Assembly: GCF_013450155.1 (NCBI RefSeq) | Contig: NZ_JACCKD010000010.1 | Span: forward strand, 62,001 to 126,000 | Direction of reading: 5' to 3' | Length of the DNA: 64,000 bases | DNA from: Haloechinothrix aidingensis | Lineage (GTDB): Bacteria > Actinomycetota > Actinomycetes > Mycobacteriales > Pseudonocardiaceae | Shown: positions 53,569-63,529 of the stretch, piece after piece | How positions within the stretch are numbered: position 1 is the first letter of the stretch | How the letters are laid out: the number at the start of each line of letters is the position of its first letter | Translations under genes and position numbers: made by a program | The notes under the pieces: generated by a model | Databases searched by the model: none | What the model saw: the letters and a program-made list of their open reading frames with translations, nothing else | Told to the model about the DNA's origin: nothing

Positions 53569-55920
53569 CTACGCATCTCGCCCATCCCGCAGCGCCGCGT
53601 GGACCTCGCGCTCCACCCGCAGGCGCCACTGATGGTCGGGTGCGCCGTCCCGGCGCCGCAGCGCGAAGGAGTCGACGCTCCACGCCCCGTACGTCTCCGC
53701 GCGAAGCCAACCGACCTCGGCGCCCGCCGCCCGCAGTGCGCAGGCTATGCGGTGCAGCAACCCGATACGGTCGGTGGCACGCAGCTCCAGCAGCGCGGCA
53801 TCCTGCCGGGGCAGGTCCTCGTCGAACCACTGCACCCGCACGTCCGGCCGGGCCCCGCTCGGCTGCGGGTAGTCGCGCTCCTTGCCTGCCAGGCGCTCGG
53901 CGATCGGCAACGTGCCGTGCAGGGCGCGTACGACCTGCTCCCTGAGGAACGTGGTGTCGGGCGGCGTACCGAACCGCGGCGACGCCGTGAACACCCCCAC
54001 CGGGATTCCCGCGTGCCAGTGCACCGCTGCCGCGTGCACCTTCAGGGAGTGCACGGCCAGCGCCCCGGTGACGGGCACGAGTACCTCCGCACCGCGAGCT
54101 GCTGCCGCGACGACGGTGACGACCGCATCATCGGTGCTCACCCGCACACCGGCGTGCCCGCTGCGTGCCGCCTCCTCGGCGAGCGCCCGCTGCTCCTCGT
54201 CGAGCGGTTCGGGACGGGTGAGCCGCTTGCCTGCCATGACCTGCCTGCACCGGCTCGCAAGGTCCGCGAGCAGGCGGGCCTTCCATGTCGACCACGCACC
54301 GGCCGTGGTGGCGCGCGCGTCCGCGTGCGCCAACGCGTGCAGCAGCTCGAGGAGCTCGGGGTCGGCCCCGATCGTGCGCACCACCCGGTGCACGGTCGCG
54401 GGCTCGCTGATGTCCCTGCGCAGTGCCGTGTGCGGCAGCAGGAGGTGATGGCGCACCATCCCGGCCACCCGGTCGCTGTCGGCGGGTTCCAGCCCGATGC
54501 GGTGCGCGATACGCGCGGCGATGTCCGCGCCGAGCACCGAGTGGTCGCGCCTGCGCCCCTTGCCGATGTCGTGCAGCAGCGCGCCGAGCATCAACAGGTC
54601 GGGCCGCGAGACCGTCGTCGACAGGCTCGCGGCCGCTACGCAGGTAGCCAGCAGGTGACGATCCACCGACCAGGAGTGCACCGGCTCGGCGGGCTGCAGG
54701 TCCCGAATGGCACCCCATTCGGGAAAGAGCCTGCCCCACAGTCCCGCCCGATCCAGCGCCTCGACGGCGTCGTACAGGCCTTCTCCCGAACCGAGCAGGC
54801 TGATCAGGTCGGACCGCATCGCCGAGGGCCACGGAGCGCGCGGCTCCGGCGCGGAGTCGGCGAGAACCCGCAGGGTGCCCTGCGAGATCGGGTACGGTCC
54901 GCGCGCCGCGGCAACCCCGACGCGGAGCAACAGCCCCTCGTCGCCGCGGGGGTCGGCACCTTTCGCGAGGGCGACCTCCCCGTCGTGCAGCACGACCCCC
55001 TCCGCGAGCGGTGTGCGCCGTACGCGGAAGCCCCTGGTACGCCTCGCGGCCCGCGCGCTCGAGCGCAGCGCGACGTCAAGGGCGTAGCGTACGGCCCGGC
55101 CGCCCGCGGACAGTTCGCGTGCGAGGGCGAAACGATCCGCGAAGCCCAGCGTACGGGCGATCGTCGCGGCGTGCTCGGCGGCGAGCACGTCGCGGTCCCT
55201 GCGCAGCTCCCTGCGCAGCTCGGTACGCACGTCCAGCAGCAGCGACCTCGCCGCGTGGACCTCGTCGCCGCAGCGGTCCACCAGCTGGGCCGCGGCGAGC
55301 GCGTCCAGCAGGGCGATGTCGCGCAACCCTCCCCCGGCATGCTTGAGATCGGGCTCGGTGACCCCGCCGATCTCCCCCACGGTGTGCCAGCGGTGCCGTA
55401 CCCCGTCGGCGAGCTCGGCGACCCGGGCACGCGCGGTTCGCTGCCACTGCTGCCTGGCCGATCGGGCCAGCCGCTCCGCGATCCCGGCGTCACCTGCGAT
55501 CAGCCGGGTGTCCAGCAACCCCAAAGCCGTGCGCAGGTCGTTGTTCGCGACCGCGAGGGCCTCACGGGGCGTACGCACGGAATGGTCGAGTCCCAGCCCG
55601 GCGTCCCAGAGCGGGTACCACAGCTCGTCGGCGATCCCGGCGATGCTCGCCGCACCACGCCCGCCGTCGTGGACGAGCACGAGGTCGAGGTCGGAGAACG
55701 GCACGAGCTCGCGGCGCCCGAGGCCGCCGACCGCGACCAGCGCGACATCGGCGTTGCCGATGCCCACGCCGGCCGCGGTCGCGTGGTGACTCAACCAGAA
55801 CTCGTAGAGGTCCACGAGCCCGGCACGCAGCGCGGCCGCGCCGGGACGGCCGTGCGGCTCGCCGCCGTGCGTGCCCTCCAGGAGCCGGTCGGTGGCGACC
55901 AGCAGTTCGGATGCGGACAC
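53569..55920 (-). CDS. glnD: PII nucleotidyltransferase/hydrolase (GlnD)
   Basis: GlnD modifies the PII protein according to nitrogen status; in actinobacteria it adenylylates the PII Tyr51. The 783-residue protein has the nucleotidyltransferase motif GGLGRRELVPFSDLDLVLVH, an HD hydrolase domain with LLHDIGKGRRRDHS, and two C-terminal ACT domains. The GTG at 55920 gives VSASELLVATD; the frame runs on upstream only as a shadow of glnB. It is 34 bases downstream of glnB. Confidence 0.94.
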   Translation of the reverse strand: MSASELLVATDRLLEGTHGGEPHGRPGAAALRAGLVDLYEFWLSHHATAAGVGIGNADVALVAVGGLGRRELVPFSDLDLVLVHDGGRGAASIAGIADELWYPLWDAGLGLDHSVRTPREALAVANNDLRTALGLLDTRLIAGDAGIAERLARSARQQWQRTARARVAELADGVRHRWHTVGEIGGVTEPDLKHAGGGLRDIALLDALAAAQLVDRCGDEVHAARSLLLDVRTELRRELRRDRDVLAAEHAATIARTLGFADRFALARELSAGGRAVRYALDVALRSSARAARRTRGFRVRRTPLAEGVVLHDGEVALAKGADPRGDEGLLLRVGVAAARGPYPISQGTLRVLADSAPEPRAPWPSAMRSDLISLLGSGEGLYDAVEALDRAGLWGRLFPEWGAIRDLQPAEPVHSWSVDRHLLATCVAAASLSTTVSRPDLLMLGALLHDIGKGRRRDHSVLGADIAARIAHRIGLEPADSDRVAGMVRHHLLLPHTALRRDISEPATVHRVVRTIGADPELLELLHALAHADARATTAGAWSTWKARLLADLASRCRQVMAGKRLTRPEPLDEEQRALAEEAARSGHAGVRVSTDDAVVTVVAAAARGAEVLVPVTGALAVHSLKVHAAAVHWHAGIPVGVFTASPRFGTPPDTTFLREQVVRALHGTLPIAERLAGKERDYPQPSGARPDVRVQWFDEDLPRQDAALLELRATDRIGLLHRIACALRAAGAEVGWLRAETYGAWSVDSFALRRRDGAPDHQWRLRVEREVHAALRDGRDA

Positions 55921-55954
55921 GGTAAACCTCTCGAGCCCGGTCGGTTGCCAGCCG

Positions 55955-57600
<1,646 letters not shown>

Positions 57601-57839
57601 GCCTTCTCCAACACTGTCTCGGGTCCACAACTCCGGCCGCCGGCGGCGACAGCTACGTTCGCCCGGTCACCGGCCGCCGGTGCAATGACTCGCTTGCGGG
57701 TCTTGGGCAAGAGCATGGAAGAGTCGTATTGCGGCCGATCGCGTGCGACGTTTCTGGAACGTGAACGCCGCGCGCAGCGGCGTTACGGTTAGGTTTCGCC
57801 GTGCGGTGAGCGCGGCGGGCGACCCGGTTGAGGAGGACA

Positions 57840-58568
57840 ATGAGCAGTCTCGAGGATGTGGCCGGTGTGTACCGCACCCTCGGTCACCGCATGGCCGGGC
57901 ACGCGGGCGCGACGGCGGATGCTGGTAGCCGGCCGGTGCCCGCCGAGCAGCTCACCGATCCGGACTGGATCGCGGGCAGGGTCGAGCTGGCAGCGTCGCT
58001 GTACGGCCGGGCTTCCGACGCCGTGCTGGCGACGGTGTCGTGGTACTCGGCCTCCTCGGTGCTCCTCGCCCCTGCCATCGAGTCGCTCGTGCTGCACGGC
58101 AGCGCCCTGGACCCTTCGCTCGACGCGGTGACCCTGCACGTGCGGCCGGATGGCCGCTTCACAGGGGCGCGCTCCGCGCGGATGTGCCCGAAGCCGGGCC
58201 TGGAGGGGCTCGGGGCGCGGTTCGCCGACGCCATCGGCGCCGTCGTGGCGCAGTTCTCCGCCACGAGCGGCGCGCGGAGCAGGGCGCTGTGGGCGATCGC
58301 AGCCGATTCCATCGCCAACCGGCTGCTGTGGGCGGGACAGGCCGCCGGCGACGTCCACCGCGCTACCGCGCTCGCCGCACCGCTGGCCGAGGCGATCGGC
58401 ACGGACCTGCCGCGTCCCCGGTACACCGACATCGGGCCGCACCGTGTCGTGCGGCGGGTGTCCTGCTGCCTGATCGACAGGGCGACCGGGGGCGAGAAGT
58501 GCGTCAGCTGCCCCAACCAGCATCCGGATGTCCGCGACCGTCGTATCCGCCGGGCGCTGGGCTCCTGA
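57840..58568 (+). CDS. FhuF-like [2Fe-2S] protein
   Basis: The 242-residue protein ends with the cysteine pattern RVSCCLIDRATGGEKCVSCPN (CC-x10-C-x2-C), the [2Fe-2S] site of FhuF ferric-siderophore reductases. The rest, with an SASSVLLAPAIESLVLHG segment, matches FhuF-type proteins. It may reduce ferric siderophores in the cytosol, but no siderophore or transport genes are adjacent. It starts after AGGAGGACA and is divergent from amtB. Confidence 0.82.
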   Translation: MSSLEDVAGVYRTLGHRMAGHAGATADAGSRPVPAEQLTDPDWIAGRVELAASLYGRASDAVLATVSWYSASSVLLAPAIESLVLHGSALDPSLDAVTLHVRPDGRFTGARSARMCPKPGLEGLGARFADAIGAVVAQFSATSGARSRALWAIAADSIANRLLWAGQAAGDVHRATALAAPLAEAIGTDLPRPRYTDIGPHRVVRRVSCCLIDRATGGEKCVSCPNQHPDVRDRRIRRALGS

Positions 58569-58571
58569 GGG

Positions 58572-58606
58572 GCGGGCGGGCGGCACGGGGTGTGCCGCCC
58601 GCCCGC
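58572..58606. terminator. Bidirectional terminator between convergent genes
   Basis: A perfect 15-bp stem (GCGGGCGGGCGGCAC and its complement) with a GGGGT loop starts 4 bases after the FhuF-like stop and ends 10 bases before the permease stop. Confidence 0.7.
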
Positions 58607-58615
58607 GCGAGGCGG

Positions 58616-60142
58616 TCAGGACGTGGGGGCGGCCGCATGCGCGGTGGGGCGCATGAACAGGAAGTGCGCTGCCCCGCCGATCGCGGCTCCGAGGATCCAC
58701 GCGAAGCCGGAGAGCTCTTCCAGCGCAGGCACCCATACGGTGGCCACGGAGAACACCGCGGCAATGCCGAACGCGGCGAGAGCCCTGACGTTCCAGCCCT
58801 TCGTGAAGTAGTACGTACCGGCAGGATCGGTGCTGAACAGCTCCTGCAGCTGAACGCGCTGCCGCCGGATCAGGTAGTAGTCGGCGACCAGGATGCCGTA
58901 CAGCGGCGCGAGTACCGCTCCGAGGGTGTCCACGAACTGGGCGATTCCCATCTGGCTGATGACCGATACCCACAGGCCACCGATCACGAACGCGATCGTC
59001 GCCGTGATGATGCCGCCCGTGCGCGCGGTGATCCTCGCGGGGATCATGTTGGCGAGGTCGTAGGCTGGCGGGATGAAGTTCGCCACGAGGTTGATCCCGA
59101 CCGTGGCGACGAAGAACGTGAGTGCGGCGATCACCGTCAGCCAGGTGTTGTCGACGCGTTCGACGATATCGGTCGGGTTGGTCAGGGCCTCGCCGTAGAG
59201 CACCCCGCTGCCCGCGGTGATCACCAGCGCCAGGAAGGAGAACACCGCGAGGCTGACCGGAAGCCCGAGCAGGTTGCCGAGCTTCATCTTGCGCTCCGTC
59301 TTGACGAAGCGCGAGAAGTCGCCGTAGTTGATGATCACCGCGGCGAAGTAGGCGATCATCGTGCCGACGACGGCGACGAACGCGGTTACCGGCCCGCCGG
59401 AGTAGTCTCCCCCTCCCGCGAAGACCGAACCGAGCCCACCCCACAGGTCGCTGCCTGCCTGGATCCAGATGGCCAGCATCAGCGCGATCATCACCCCGTA
59501 GACCAGCGGGGCGGCCCAGTCGAGGTACCTCGTGATCCACTTGATGCCGCGCAGGAACAGCCCGAGCTGGAAGACAGCGACGATGGCGTAGGAGACCCAG
59601 CCCACCGAGGTCATCCCGAGGAACGTTCGTTCACCCTCGACATCGAACACCGCCGTGATGAGCAACGCGATCGCTGTGGACGCGAAGTAGGTCTGAACGC
59701 CGTACCAGAAGATGGCGACGATGCCACGCAGCAGCGCGGGGAACTGGGCACCGTGCACGCCCATGCTCATCCGGGCCGCGACCGGGAACGGTATCCCGTA
59801 CTTCACGCTCATCTTCCCGGTCAGGTTGACCAGGAACATCACGATGAAGCCTGCGAGGATGATGCCGGTGAGTACCGCCCAACCGTTCAGCCCGTAGGAG
59901 ATGAACAGGGTCGCGGCAAGGGTGTAGCCGAACAGGCTCTGGATGTCGTTCGACCAGACGTTGAATATCTCGAATGCGCCCCACCGCCTGCGGCCGTGCG
60001 ATAACGGGGCGAGGTCGCCGTTGTACAGGGCGGGGTCGTGCTGCTGGATGGCTAACGGGTCGTCCGCTGGCACGGGCCCGGCGTCGTCGCCGTGGAACGT
60101 GGCGGGCGGGCTCCCGCTGGTTGTCTCGTGTGACACGGGCAC
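58616..60142 (-). CDS. NCS1-family purine/cytosine/allantoin-type permease
   Basis: The 508-residue, 12-span transporter begins with WSNDIQSLFGYTLAA-type NCS1 signatures and has VNYGDFSRFVKTER-like motif (IINYGDFSRFVKTERKMK). NCS1 carriers import nucleobases, hydantoins, allantoin or thiamine precursors with Na+ or H+. Neighbouring malate synthase and an IclR regulator suggest allantoin or a related purine-derived nitrogen source. It is divergent from the Xre-cupin regulator. Confidence 0.88.
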   Translation of the reverse strand: MPVSHETTSGSPPATFHGDDAGPVPADDPLAIQQHDPALYNGDLAPLSHGRRRWGAFEIFNVWSNDIQSLFGYTLAATLFISYGLNGWAVLTGIILAGFIVMFLVNLTGKMSVKYGIPFPVAARMSMGVHGAQFPALLRGIVAIFWYGVQTYFASTAIALLITAVFDVEGERTFLGMTSVGWVSYAIVAVFQLGLFLRGIKWITRYLDWAAPLVYGVMIALMLAIWIQAGSDLWGGLGSVFAGGGDYSGGPVTAFVAVVGTMIAYFAAVIINYGDFSRFVKTERKMKLGNLLGLPVSLAVFSFLALVITAGSGVLYGEALTNPTDIVERVDNTWLTVIAALTFFVATVGINLVANFIPPAYDLANMIPARITARTGGIITATIAFVIGGLWVSVISQMGIAQFVDTLGAVLAPLYGILVADYYLIRRQRVQLQELFSTDPAGTYYFTKGWNVRALAAFGIAAVFSVATVWVPALEELSGFAWILGAAIGGAAHFLFMRPTAHAAAPTS

Positions 60143-60215
60143 TCCCTGGGGGACGAGCGAGCGGTTTCCGCGATACGGATCTCGAGTTCCGATTATTGGA
60201 TTGGAGCACCATGTG

Positions 60216-60227
60216 TGACGTACGTCA
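60216..60227. promoter_or_regulatory. Palindrome TGACGTACGTCA in the divergent promoter
   Basis: This 12-bp perfect palindrome lies between the permease start (60142) and the Xre-cupin start (60323), in a patch much richer in A/T than the window average. It is a plausible operator. Confidence 0.4.
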
Positions 60228-60233
60228 ATGGTG

Positions 60234-60286
60234 TGAAGCTATCAAATGTGAAGTGGTTGCTGAACGGTTATTTAGTGATAGCTTCA
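60234..60286. promoter_or_regulatory. 11-bp inverted repeat upstream of the Xre-cupin regulator
   Basis: TGAAGCTATCA (60234-60244) and TGATAGCTTCA (60276-60286) are exact complements separated by 31 bases, about three helical turns. They could be two faces of one operator region for a dimeric regulator. Confidence 0.4.
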
Positions 60287-60322
60287 AAAGGAAGCTCCCG
60301 CACCGCTCCGGAGGCTGAGCCC

Positions 60323-60937
60323 ATGCGACGCCCGCAACACGACAGCGCAGCATCCTCACTCAGCGACCAGCAGCTCGGCTCGCGCATCCGGGCACTGCGC
60401 CTCGAGCGCGGGCTCTCGCTGCGCGCGCTCGCCGCGACGCTGGGGATCACCCCGAGCGCGCTCTCCCAGATCGAGCTCGGCAAGATGCGGCCGTCCGTGA
60501 CCAGGCTGATCGAGATCATCTCGCAGCTCGACGTATCGCTCGCGGCGGCGTTCGAGCAGGAGCCCGACAACCAGGCACGATCAGACGCGAGCGCCCCTGG
60601 GGACGGGATCACCGTGACACGCGCAGGCGAGGCCGCCGTGCTGACGCTGGGCGACGGCGTGCGCTACCGCAGGCTGAGCCCGACAGCCATGCCGGGCTTC
60701 GAGGTCTACGAGTCGAGTTACCCACCGGGGTCGAGCTCGTCGCAGGACGGCGAGTTCCTGCGCCACAGCGGCCACGAGATGGGCAGCGTGCTGTCGGGCG
60801 CGCTCACCGTCGAGATCGGCTTCGAGCGTTACGAACTCGAGGCGGGCGACGCGATCACGTTCCCGTCGACCACGCCGCACCGTATCCGCAATCCCGGCGA
60901 GGCGACCGCCGTGGCGGTCTGGATCAACATGCCGTGA
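60323..60937 (+). CDS. Xre-family transcriptional regulator with cupin domain
   Basis: The 204-residue protein has an N-terminal helix-turn-helix (about 17-72; LSLRALAATLGITPSALSQIELGKM) and a C-terminal cupin (HSGHEMGSVLSGALTVEIG, then LEAGDAITFPSTTPHRIRN) that probably binds a small ligand. The ATG at 60323 follows CCGGAGG. It is divergent from the NCS1 permease gene and likely its regulator. A strong terminator follows. Confidence 0.88.
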   Translation: MRRPQHDSAASSLSDQQLGSRIRALRLERGLSLRALAATLGITPSALSQIELGKMRPSVTRLIEIISQLDVSLAAAFEQEPDNQARSDASAPGDGITVTRAGEAAVLTLGDGVRYRRLSPTAMPGFEVYESSYPPGSSSSQDGEFLRHSGHEMGSVLSGALTVEIGFERYELEAGDAITFPSTTPHRIRNPGEATAVAVWINMP

Positions 60938-60976
60938 CGGGTCGCGGCTCGCGGCTCACGGTCGCGCGAGGCAACC

Positions 60977-61022
60977 GCGGTGGCGTGGTGCGGGGCCGAA
61001 CGACCCCGCACCACGCCACCGC
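60977..61022. terminator. Bidirectional terminator between the regulator and aceB
   Basis: A perfect 19-bp stem (GCGGTGGCGTGGTGCGGGG and its complement) closes an 8-base loop, between the two stop codons of convergent genes. Confidence 0.75.
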
Positions 61023-61026
61023 ATGA

Positions 61027-62604
61027 TCAGCTGATCCGCTCGTACGCGGGCAGCGTGAGGAAGTCCGGGAACTCGTCGGCGAGCGCGACCTGCTCGAACA
61101 GCTCCGCGGCAGGCTCGAGCAGGTTGGTGTCGATGACCTCGGACAGTTCGGCGCGGACCTCGCCGAGCACCTCCCGGACGAGATCGCTTGTGACCTTCTC
61201 CCCTGTGTCGAGCACGATGCCGCCGTGCACCCACTGCCAGACCTGCGAACGGGAGATCTCCGCGGTCGCCGCGTCCTCCATCAGGTTGTGGATCGCGGCG
61301 GCGCCGGTGCCGCCGAGCCAGGAAGCGATGTAACGCAGGCCGACATCGATGGCGCCACGTAGCCCGTCCCTGGTACGGCTGCCCGGCGTGGACGCGACGT
61401 CCAGCAGCTGCTCGGCCGTGACGGAGACGTCCTCGCGGGTGCGGTCGAGCTGGTTCGGCTTGTCCCCGAGCACGCCATCGAAGATCTCCCGGCACACCGG
61501 GACCAGATCGGGGTGGGCGACCCACGAACCGTCGAAGCCGTCGCCTGCCTCGCGGTTCTTGTCCTCACGCACCTTCGTCAGCGCGCGCTCGGTCACCTCG
61601 GGGTCACGGCGGTTCGGGATGAACGCGGCCATGCCCCCGATGGCGAACGCGCCACGCTTGTGGCAGGTCCGCACGAGCAACTCGGTGTAGGCACGCATGA
61701 ACGGCGCCGTCATGGTCACGGCGTTGCGATCCGGAAGGGTGAACGCCTCGCCGGACTCACGGAAGTACTTGATCACGCTGAACAGGTAATCCCAGCGTCC
61801 CGCGTTCAGCCCTGCCGCGTGGTCACGCAGCTCGTAGAGGATCTCCTCCATCTCGAAGGCCGCCGGGATCGTCTCGATGAGCACGGTCGCGCGCACCGTG
61901 CCGTGCGGGATGCCGAGCTCGGCCTGCGCGTGGGTGAACACGTCGTTCCACAACCGCGCTTCCAGGTGGCTTTCCATCTTGGGCAGGTAGTAGAACGGTC
62001 CGGCACCCTGCTCGGCCAGGTACTTGGCGTTGTGGAAGAAGTGCAGGCCGAAGTCCACAAGCGCCCCGACGGCCTGCTGCCCGTCGATGGTGATGTTGCG
62101 CTCGGGAAGGTGCCATCCCCGCGGCCGCACGACAACGGTGGGATGCTCGATGTCGGTGCGTACCGTGTAGCTCTTCTCGGCCGTGTGCAGCTCCACCTGC
62201 TTACGCGCGGCGTCGTAGAGGTTGACCTGACCGGAGACCACGTTGTCCCAGTGTGGGGTGTTGGCGTCCTCGAGGTCGGCGAGCCAGACCTTGGCTCCGG
62301 AGTTGAGCGCGTTGATCGTCATCTTGCGGTCCGTCGGGCCGGTGATCTCGACCCTGCGGTCGCGCAGCGCCGCCGGGGCCTCCGCGACCTGCCAATCGCC
62401 CGAGCGCACCTCGGCCGTCTCGGGAAGGAAGTCCAGCCTCCCGGCGCGCGCCGCTTCCTGCCGCCGCGTCTTGCGCGCCCGCAGCAGCTCGTCGCGTCGC
62501 GCCGCGAACGCCTCGTGCAAGCTGCCGACGAAGGCCAGCGCCTCCGGCGTGAGAATCTCGTCGCCGCGCTCCACCGGACCGCCGACCACACGAACTTCAG
62601 ACAT
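61027..62604 (-). CDS. aceB: Malate synthase A
   Basis: Malate synthase joins glyoxylate and acetyl-CoA to malate. The 525-residue protein is the A isoform, with RKMTINALNSGAKVWLADLEDAN, WHLPERNITIDG, GTVRATVLIETIPAAFEMEEILYELRDH split motifs and DGSWVAHPDLVPV. No isocitrate lyase is adjacent; with the NCS1 permease and an IclR gene beside it, glyoxylate may come from allantoin breakdown. The ATG at 62604 follows GGAGTG. Confidence 0.95.
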   Translation of the reverse strand: MSEVRVVGGPVERGDEILTPEALAFVGSLHEAFAARRDELLRARKTRRQEAARAGRLDFLPETAEVRSGDWQVAEAPAALRDRRVEITGPTDRKMTINALNSGAKVWLADLEDANTPHWDNVVSGQVNLYDAARKQVELHTAEKSYTVRTDIEHPTVVVRPRGWHLPERNITIDGQQAVGALVDFGLHFFHNAKYLAEQGAGPFYYLPKMESHLEARLWNDVFTHAQAELGIPHGTVRATVLIETIPAAFEMEEILYELRDHAAGLNAGRWDYLFSVIKYFRESGEAFTLPDRNAVTMTAPFMRAYTELLVRTCHKRGAFAIGGMAAFIPNRRDPEVTERALTKVREDKNREAGDGFDGSWVAHPDLVPVCREIFDGVLGDKPNQLDRTREDVSVTAEQLLDVASTPGSRTRDGLRGAIDVGLRYIASWLGGTGAAAIHNLMEDAATAEISRSQVWQWVHGGIVLDTGEKVTSDLVREVLGEVRAELSEVIDTNLLEPAAELFEQVALADEFPDFLTLPAYERIS

Positions 62605-62659
62605 GCGAACACTCCACCCTGAGTACGACACGGACTGCACTTATCTGCTTGACGGACTA

Positions 62660-62682
62660 TAGTTTCTGCATTATGAAAACTA
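62660..62682. promoter_or_regulatory. Inverted repeat in the aceB-iclR divergent promoter
   Basis: TAGTTT (62660-62665) and AAACTA (62677-62682) are exact complements around an 11-base centre including CTGCATTATGA. The site lies between the two divergent genes, as expected for an IclR-type operator controlling both. Confidence 0.45.
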
Positions 62683-62736
62683 CAATGCGGGTGTGGCGCG
62701 TGGCATCGAGCCTACCGCGTCCGGAGAGGAGTAAGC

Positions 62737-63519
62737 GTGACTGAGCGCAAGCCCGGTCCCGGCGGGGGCGTGCAGTCCTTGCAGCGGGCCTTCGAGCTGC
62801 TGGAAGGCCTCGCGGACACCGGGGGCGAGGCGAGCCTGTCCGAGCTCGCCACGACGACCGGGCTGCCGATGCCGACCATTCACCGGCTGATCCGTACCCT
62901 GCTCACGCTCGGCTACGTACGGCAGAACTCCAACCGGCGCTACGCGCTGGGCTCCCGGTTGATCCGGCTGGGCGAAGGCGCCAGCAGGCAGTTCGGCACC
63001 TGGGCACGACCGTACCTGGCGGAGCTGGTCGAGCAGGTCGGTGAGACCGCGAACCTCGCCGTGCTCGAACGCGACGAGGTCGTCTACGTCGCTCAGGTGC
63101 CCTCGACACACTCCATGCGGATGTTCACCGAGGTCGGGCGCAGGCTCCTGCCGCACGGCACGGGGGTCGGCAAGGCCATGCTCTCCCAGGTTCCCCCGGA
63201 GGAGGTACGCGAGCTGCTGCACCGCACCGGCATGCCCGCCTACACCCCACACACCCACACCGAGCCCGAGGAGCTCCTGGAGCACCTGCGCGGTATCGCC
63301 GCGCAGGGTTTCGCGCTCGACGAGAGCGAGCAGGAGCTCGGGGTCCGCTGCATCGCCGTCCCGCTTGCCGACACGCCGGTGCCCGCCGCGGTGTCCGTCT
63401 CCGGCCCGGAGGGGCGCCTGACCAAGGAGGCTGTGGACCACCTCGCCCCTCTGGTCCAGCGCACCGCCGAGCAGCTGTCCGCGCACCTGGCCGAGGCCGA
63501 CCTCGAGTTCGGGGCCTGA
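62737..63519 (+). CDS. IclR-family transcriptional regulator
   Basis: The 260-residue protein has a winged helix (about 14-66; LSELATTTGLPMPTIHRLIRTL) and the IclR effector domain with LPHGTGVGKAMLS and RGIAAQGFALDESEQELGVRCIAVP. The effector domain binds small acids such as glyoxylate or allantoin in AllR/GclR relatives, so control of the divergent malate synthase is likely. The GTG at 62737 follows GGAGAGGAG. Confidence 0.9.
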   Translation: MTERKPGPGGGVQSLQRAFELLEGLADTGGEASLSELATTTGLPMPTIHRLIRTLLTLGYVRQNSNRRYALGSRLIRLGEGASRQFGTWARPYLAELVEQVGETANLAVLERDEVVYVAQVPSTHSMRMFTEVGRRLLPHGTGVGKAMLSQVPPEEVRELLHRTGMPAYTPHTHTEPEELLEHLRGIAAQGFALDESEQELGVRCIAVPLADTPVPAAVSVSGPEGRLTKEAVDHLAPLVQRTAEQLSAHLAEADLEFGA

Positions 63520-63529
63520 GCGCGCCGCG

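Noticed and set aside
61027-62604. Glyoxylate-shunt operon with isocitrate lyase
   Set aside because: No isocitrate lyase gene is in the window; the IclR and NCS1 context suits purine catabolism better.
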